From contig CAJTXN010000001.1 of NCBI GenBank assembly GCA_910583605.1, positions 310,001 through 374,000 on the forward strand: a stretch of 64,000 bases of DNA. The letters are read 5' to 3'. Each line of letters begins with the position of its first letter. Within the stretch, counting starts at the first letter, position 1. Positions 61,928 to 64,000 of this stretch are shown here, one piece after another. This DNA comes from an uncultured Lachnospiraceae bacterium (lineage in GTDB: Bacteria; Bacillota; Clostridia; Lachnospirales; Lachnospiraceae). The translations under genes and the position numbers were made by a program. The notes beneath the pieces are model-generated. The model was not told the origin of the DNA, did no database searches, and saw only the letters and a list, made by a program, of their open reading frames with translations.

Positions 61928-62953
61928 TTAAGACTCACGAATCAGAATTTCACATAACTCTCCGAAATCAATTCCCAAAGCAGCCGCCTCCTGAGGCAGC
62001 AGGCTGGTAGGGGTCATTCCCGGCAATGTATTTGCTTCAATGCAATATATGTTTTCATTTTCATCCATCATAAAATCAATTCTGGAATACCGGTTTAACC
62101 GCAGGACTTCACTGGCCCTGACCGCATATTCCTGCATTTTTCCGGTAAGTTCTTCCTTTAAAGGCGCCGGACAGATATCTTTGGTACGTCCCGGCTGGTA
62201 TTTATTTTCATAATCATAAAATCCTTCCAACGGAATGATTTCAATAATCGGATATGCTTTATGACCCACTACACCGATGGAAAACTCTCTGCCTTTAACA
62301 TAAGCTTCCACCAGTACCTCATCTTCATAACCAAAAGCTTTTTCCAATGCTTCCTTATATTCTTTTTCATTTTTTGGAATGGATATTCCAATGCTGGAAC
62401 CGCCGCAGCAGGGTTTTACCACACACGGAAAACCAATGCCTGCTGCCTGCAGTGGTTCTGCAGATAACACATTTTCCTGATGTTTATGTAAAAGGATTCC
62501 GTTGGGAGTCGGAATATGATTTGCCGTTAAAAGGTGTTTTGTCATCCCTTTATCCATTGCCAGCGCACTGCCCAGGTATCCGGAGCCAGTATAACGGATT
62601 CCCATCAGATCAAAGGCCGCCTGCAGTCTGCCGTCTTCGCCGTTCGAGCCATGCAGGGCCATAAAAACCACATCTGCCGCTTCACAGATGGCAAACACAT
62701 TTTCACCCACAAACTGCTTTCGCTGATTTAATTCTGCAGCCACTCTTTCAGTGTCTGACTGAATCAGAGCACATGCCGCTTCCAGATCATACCCGCCGTC
62801 AAAAAACGTTTCCCGATTTTTATCGCCAAAGAACACATCCAGAACTCTGGCATTATGGCCTTTTTCCCGCAATGCCTTACACACCTGTGTTCCCGTAACA
62901 ATTGACACTTCCCGTTCCGTACTGGAACCTGCACATAATACTACTATATTCAT
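61928..62953 (-). CDS. ddl: D-alanine--D-alanine ligase
   Basis: A 341-residue ATP-grasp enzyme. LCAGSSTEREVSIVTG (about 6-21), MALHGSNGEDGRLQA, MDKGMTKHLL, GSSIGISIP, RIDFMMDENENIYCIEANTLPGMT (key: IEANTLPGMT) are all present. Makes the D-Ala-D-Ala used by MurF. The ATG at 62953 has only a weak site; AAAGGAAAG lies 34 nt upstream beyond a small hairpin. Confidence 0.96.
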   Translation of the reverse strand: MNIVVLCAGSSTEREVSIVTGTQVCKALREKGHNARVLDVFFGDKNRETFFDGGYDLEAACALIQSDTERVAAELNQRKQFVGENVFAICEAADVVFMALHGSNGEDGRLQAAFDLMGIRYTGSGYLGSALAMDKGMTKHLLTANHIPTPNGILLHKHQENVLSAEPLQAAGIGFPCVVKPCCGGSSIGISIPKNEKEYKEALEKAFGYEDEVLVEAYVKGREFSIGVVGHKAYPIIEIIPLEGFYDYENKYQPGRTKDICPAPLKEELTGKMQEYAVRASEVLRLNRYSRIDFMMDENENIYCIEANTLPGMTPTSLLPQEAAALGIDFGELCEILIRES

Positions 62954-63004
62954 AATAATACCATATATATCGCAGACCTGCTGCGACTTTCCTTTCTTTC
63001 AATA
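62954..63004 (-). promoter_or_regulatory. Recurring leader element, copy C (ddl)
   Basis: Minus strand ATTGAAAGAAAGGAAAG (62987-63003) equals the inner half of copy A. A perfect TCGCAG/CTGCGA hairpin (5-nt loop) and CGATATATATGG follow before the ddl ATG. Compare CGGTATGCATGG in copy A. Confidence 0.45.
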
Positions 63005-63010
63005 TCATCA

Positions 63011-63080
63011 GACGATTGTGAAACTCATCGTCACAAATCAGATGTTTCGAAGACTTGTGATAATGAGTTTCACAATCGCC
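63011..63080. repeat. Palindromic repeat, copy 1 (recG-ddl intergenic)
   Basis: Arms 63011-63036 and 63055-63080 match at 23 of 26 positions around an 18-nt loop holding TTCGAA. The half-site GCGATTGTGAAACTCAT recurs at 21241-21288. No T run follows on either strand, so it is not a normal terminator. It ends 14 nt before the ddl leader GAAAGGAA. Confidence 0.6.
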
Positions 63081-63100
63081 TGTCTATTTCAGATCATTCA

Positions 63101-63114
63101 AGGATATACATCCT
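63101..63114 (-). other. Short hairpin overlapping the recG stop
   Basis: AGGATATACATCCT is a near-perfect palindrome covering the last recG codons. No T run follows. Confidence 0.3.
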
Positions 63115-64000
63115 AGTATATTACTATATCATCATTCATTCGTTTGTCAACCAGTTCATACCCCTGTTTGATAAAATCATCCACAGCATCGGAAGCTGCT
63201 TTCATAATCTCACCGTCGGAATAAATATCCGCAAGATTAAATTCCATTTCCCCGCTTTGTCTCACGCCAAAGAAATCTCCCGGCCCCCGCAGCTTTAAAT
63301 CACTGGAGGCTATAAAAAATCCGTCATTGGAGCGGTTCAATATTTCCAGCCGTTTTAGTTTTTCCCGGTCCGAAGAAGAACTGATAAAGATACAATAGGA
63401 CTGGAATTCTCCTCTGCCCACTCTGCCCCGCAGCTGATGCAGGCTGGCAAGACCAAACCGTTCCGCATTTTCCACCATCATGACCGTGGCATTCGGTACA
63501 TTAATTCCCACTTCAATTACCGTGGTGGAAACCAGTACCTGAATCTCATTCCGGCTGAATCTGCGCATAATATCATTTTTTTCTTCCGGCTTCATCTTTC
63601 CGTGTAAATAAGTTATCACAATATCGCCGGATAATTCTTTCTGCAGAACTTTTGCGTAATCTATAACGTTTTCTGCTTCCAGCGTATCACTTTCTTCTAC
63701 CATTGGACAAATAACATAGGCCTGCCTTCCTGCTTTTATTTCTTTTTCAATAAACTGATAGGCTTTTTCACGGTATTCTCTTGTTACAACACAGTTTTTT
63801 ATACTTAACCGTTTAGCAGGCAGCTCATTGAGCACCGATATATCCAGATCACCATACAGAATAATGGCAAGTGTCCGCGGTATGGGTGTGGCGCTCATAA
63901 CAATGACATGGGGCTGATTTCCCTTTTCTTTGATGGCGCTCCTCTGCATAACCCCAAACCTGTGCTGCTCATCGGTGATTACCAGCGCCAGCTTATGATA
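63113..64000 (-). CDS. recG: ATP-dependent DNA helicase RecG, C-terminal part (5' end outside the window)
   Basis: The last 295 codons are present and the frame is open to the window edge. It begins inside helicase domain 1 at ITDEQHRFGV (the DEQH Walker B box), then MSATPIPRTLA, the second RecA-like domain with LHGKMKPEEKN and VSTTVIEVGINVPNAT, and QLRGRVGRG. RecG remodels stalled forks and Holliday junctions. The N-terminal wedge domain is beyond the window. Confidence 0.96.
   Translation of the reverse strand, partial: YHKLALVITDEQHRFGVMQRSAIKEKGNQPHVIVMSATPIPRTLAIILYGDLDISVLNELPAKRLSIKNCVVTREYREKAYQFIEKEIKAGRQAYVICPMVEESDTLEAENVIDYAKVLQKELSGDIVITYLHGKMKPEEKNDIMRRFSRNEIQVLVSTTVIEVGINVPNATVMMVENAERFGLASLHQLRGRVGRGEFQSYCIFISSSSDREKLKRLEILNRSNDGFFIASSDLKLRGPGDFFGVRQSGEMEFNLADIYSDGEIMKAASDAVDDFIKQGYELVDKRMNDDIVIY

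Noticed and set aside
63011..63080. Palindrome as an intact MITE
   Set aside because: No flanking target-site duplication is visible and only one full copy lies in the window.

Overview
The window comes from an anaerobic, spore-forming, Gram-positive Clostridia genome, most likely Lachnospiraceae. The basis is an Rnf ferredoxin:NAD+ complex, sporulation genes (yqfC, yqfD, an alpha/beta-type SASP, a SpoVB-type flippase, a BofC-like protein, CotH), a complete mreBCD/minCDE rod-shape locus and the conserved miaB-mutS-mutL-miaA order. Base composition is moderately AT-rich. Almost every gene is on the minus strand, so the text below runs right to left. Only a DUF378 gene (about 3.1 kb) and apbE (52.7 kb) are on the plus strand. 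I see no tRNA, rRNA, CRISPR array, transposase or phage gene, and no gene-free stretch above 300 bases.

Layout in transcription order. 64.0-59.3 kb: recG (5' end outside the window), ddl, murF, a YprB-like exonuclease and a SASP. 58.9-53.8 kb: rnfCDGEAB. 53.7-51.5 kb: apbE (plus strand), divergent from a NusG-domain-II protein and a Gx transporter. 51.5-47.4 kb: ruvA-ruvB followed by three immunity-type genes (Imm1, SUFU, DUF6348-like), the only clearly accessory block. 47.3-41.8 kb: zapA, a U32 peptidase, ftsW and a class B PBP. 41.7-38.7 kb: NUDIX, queH, cotH. 38.6-35.5 kb: a 48-residue membrane protein, alaS, rpsU. 35.4-29.0 kb: yqfC, yqfD, phoH, a shortened PgpH-like HD protein, ybeY, cdd and a MurJ/SpoVB flippase. 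29.0-21.4 kb: a BofC-like protein, two flavoproteins, proB, an unknown 400-residue protein, DUF896, 5-FTHF cyclo-ligase and an M14 peptidase. 21.2-3.4 kb: one co-directional run miaB-mutS-mutL-miaA-ynbB-radC-mreB-mreC-mreD-pbp2-minC-minD-minE-rodA-mgsA. 2.9-0 kb: an HlyD-like protein, yggS, sepF and the start of lspA.

Most genes serve envelope growth and division: two SEDS/class B PBP pairs (RodA with PBP2, FtsW with a second PBP), Mre and Min proteins, SepF, ZapA, MurF, Ddl and a lipid II flippase. Repair and recombination (MutS, MutL, RadC, RuvAB, RecG) and RNA modification (MiaA, MiaB, QueH, YbeY) are interleaved. Rnf and ApbE form an energy-conserving, flavinylated redox module.

The most unusual features are: an immunity-gene trio translationally coupled to ruvB with no toxin nearby; a recurring leader that puts a strong ribosome-binding site 27-81 nt ahead of genes whose own starts lack one; a palindromic repeat found twice, each time 14-19 nt upstream of the next ribosome-binding site; yqfD lacking a usual start codon where homology begins; a PgpH-like protein with HE in place of HD and no room for the extracellular sensor; and a methylglyoxal synthase with valine at the catalytic aspartate position.
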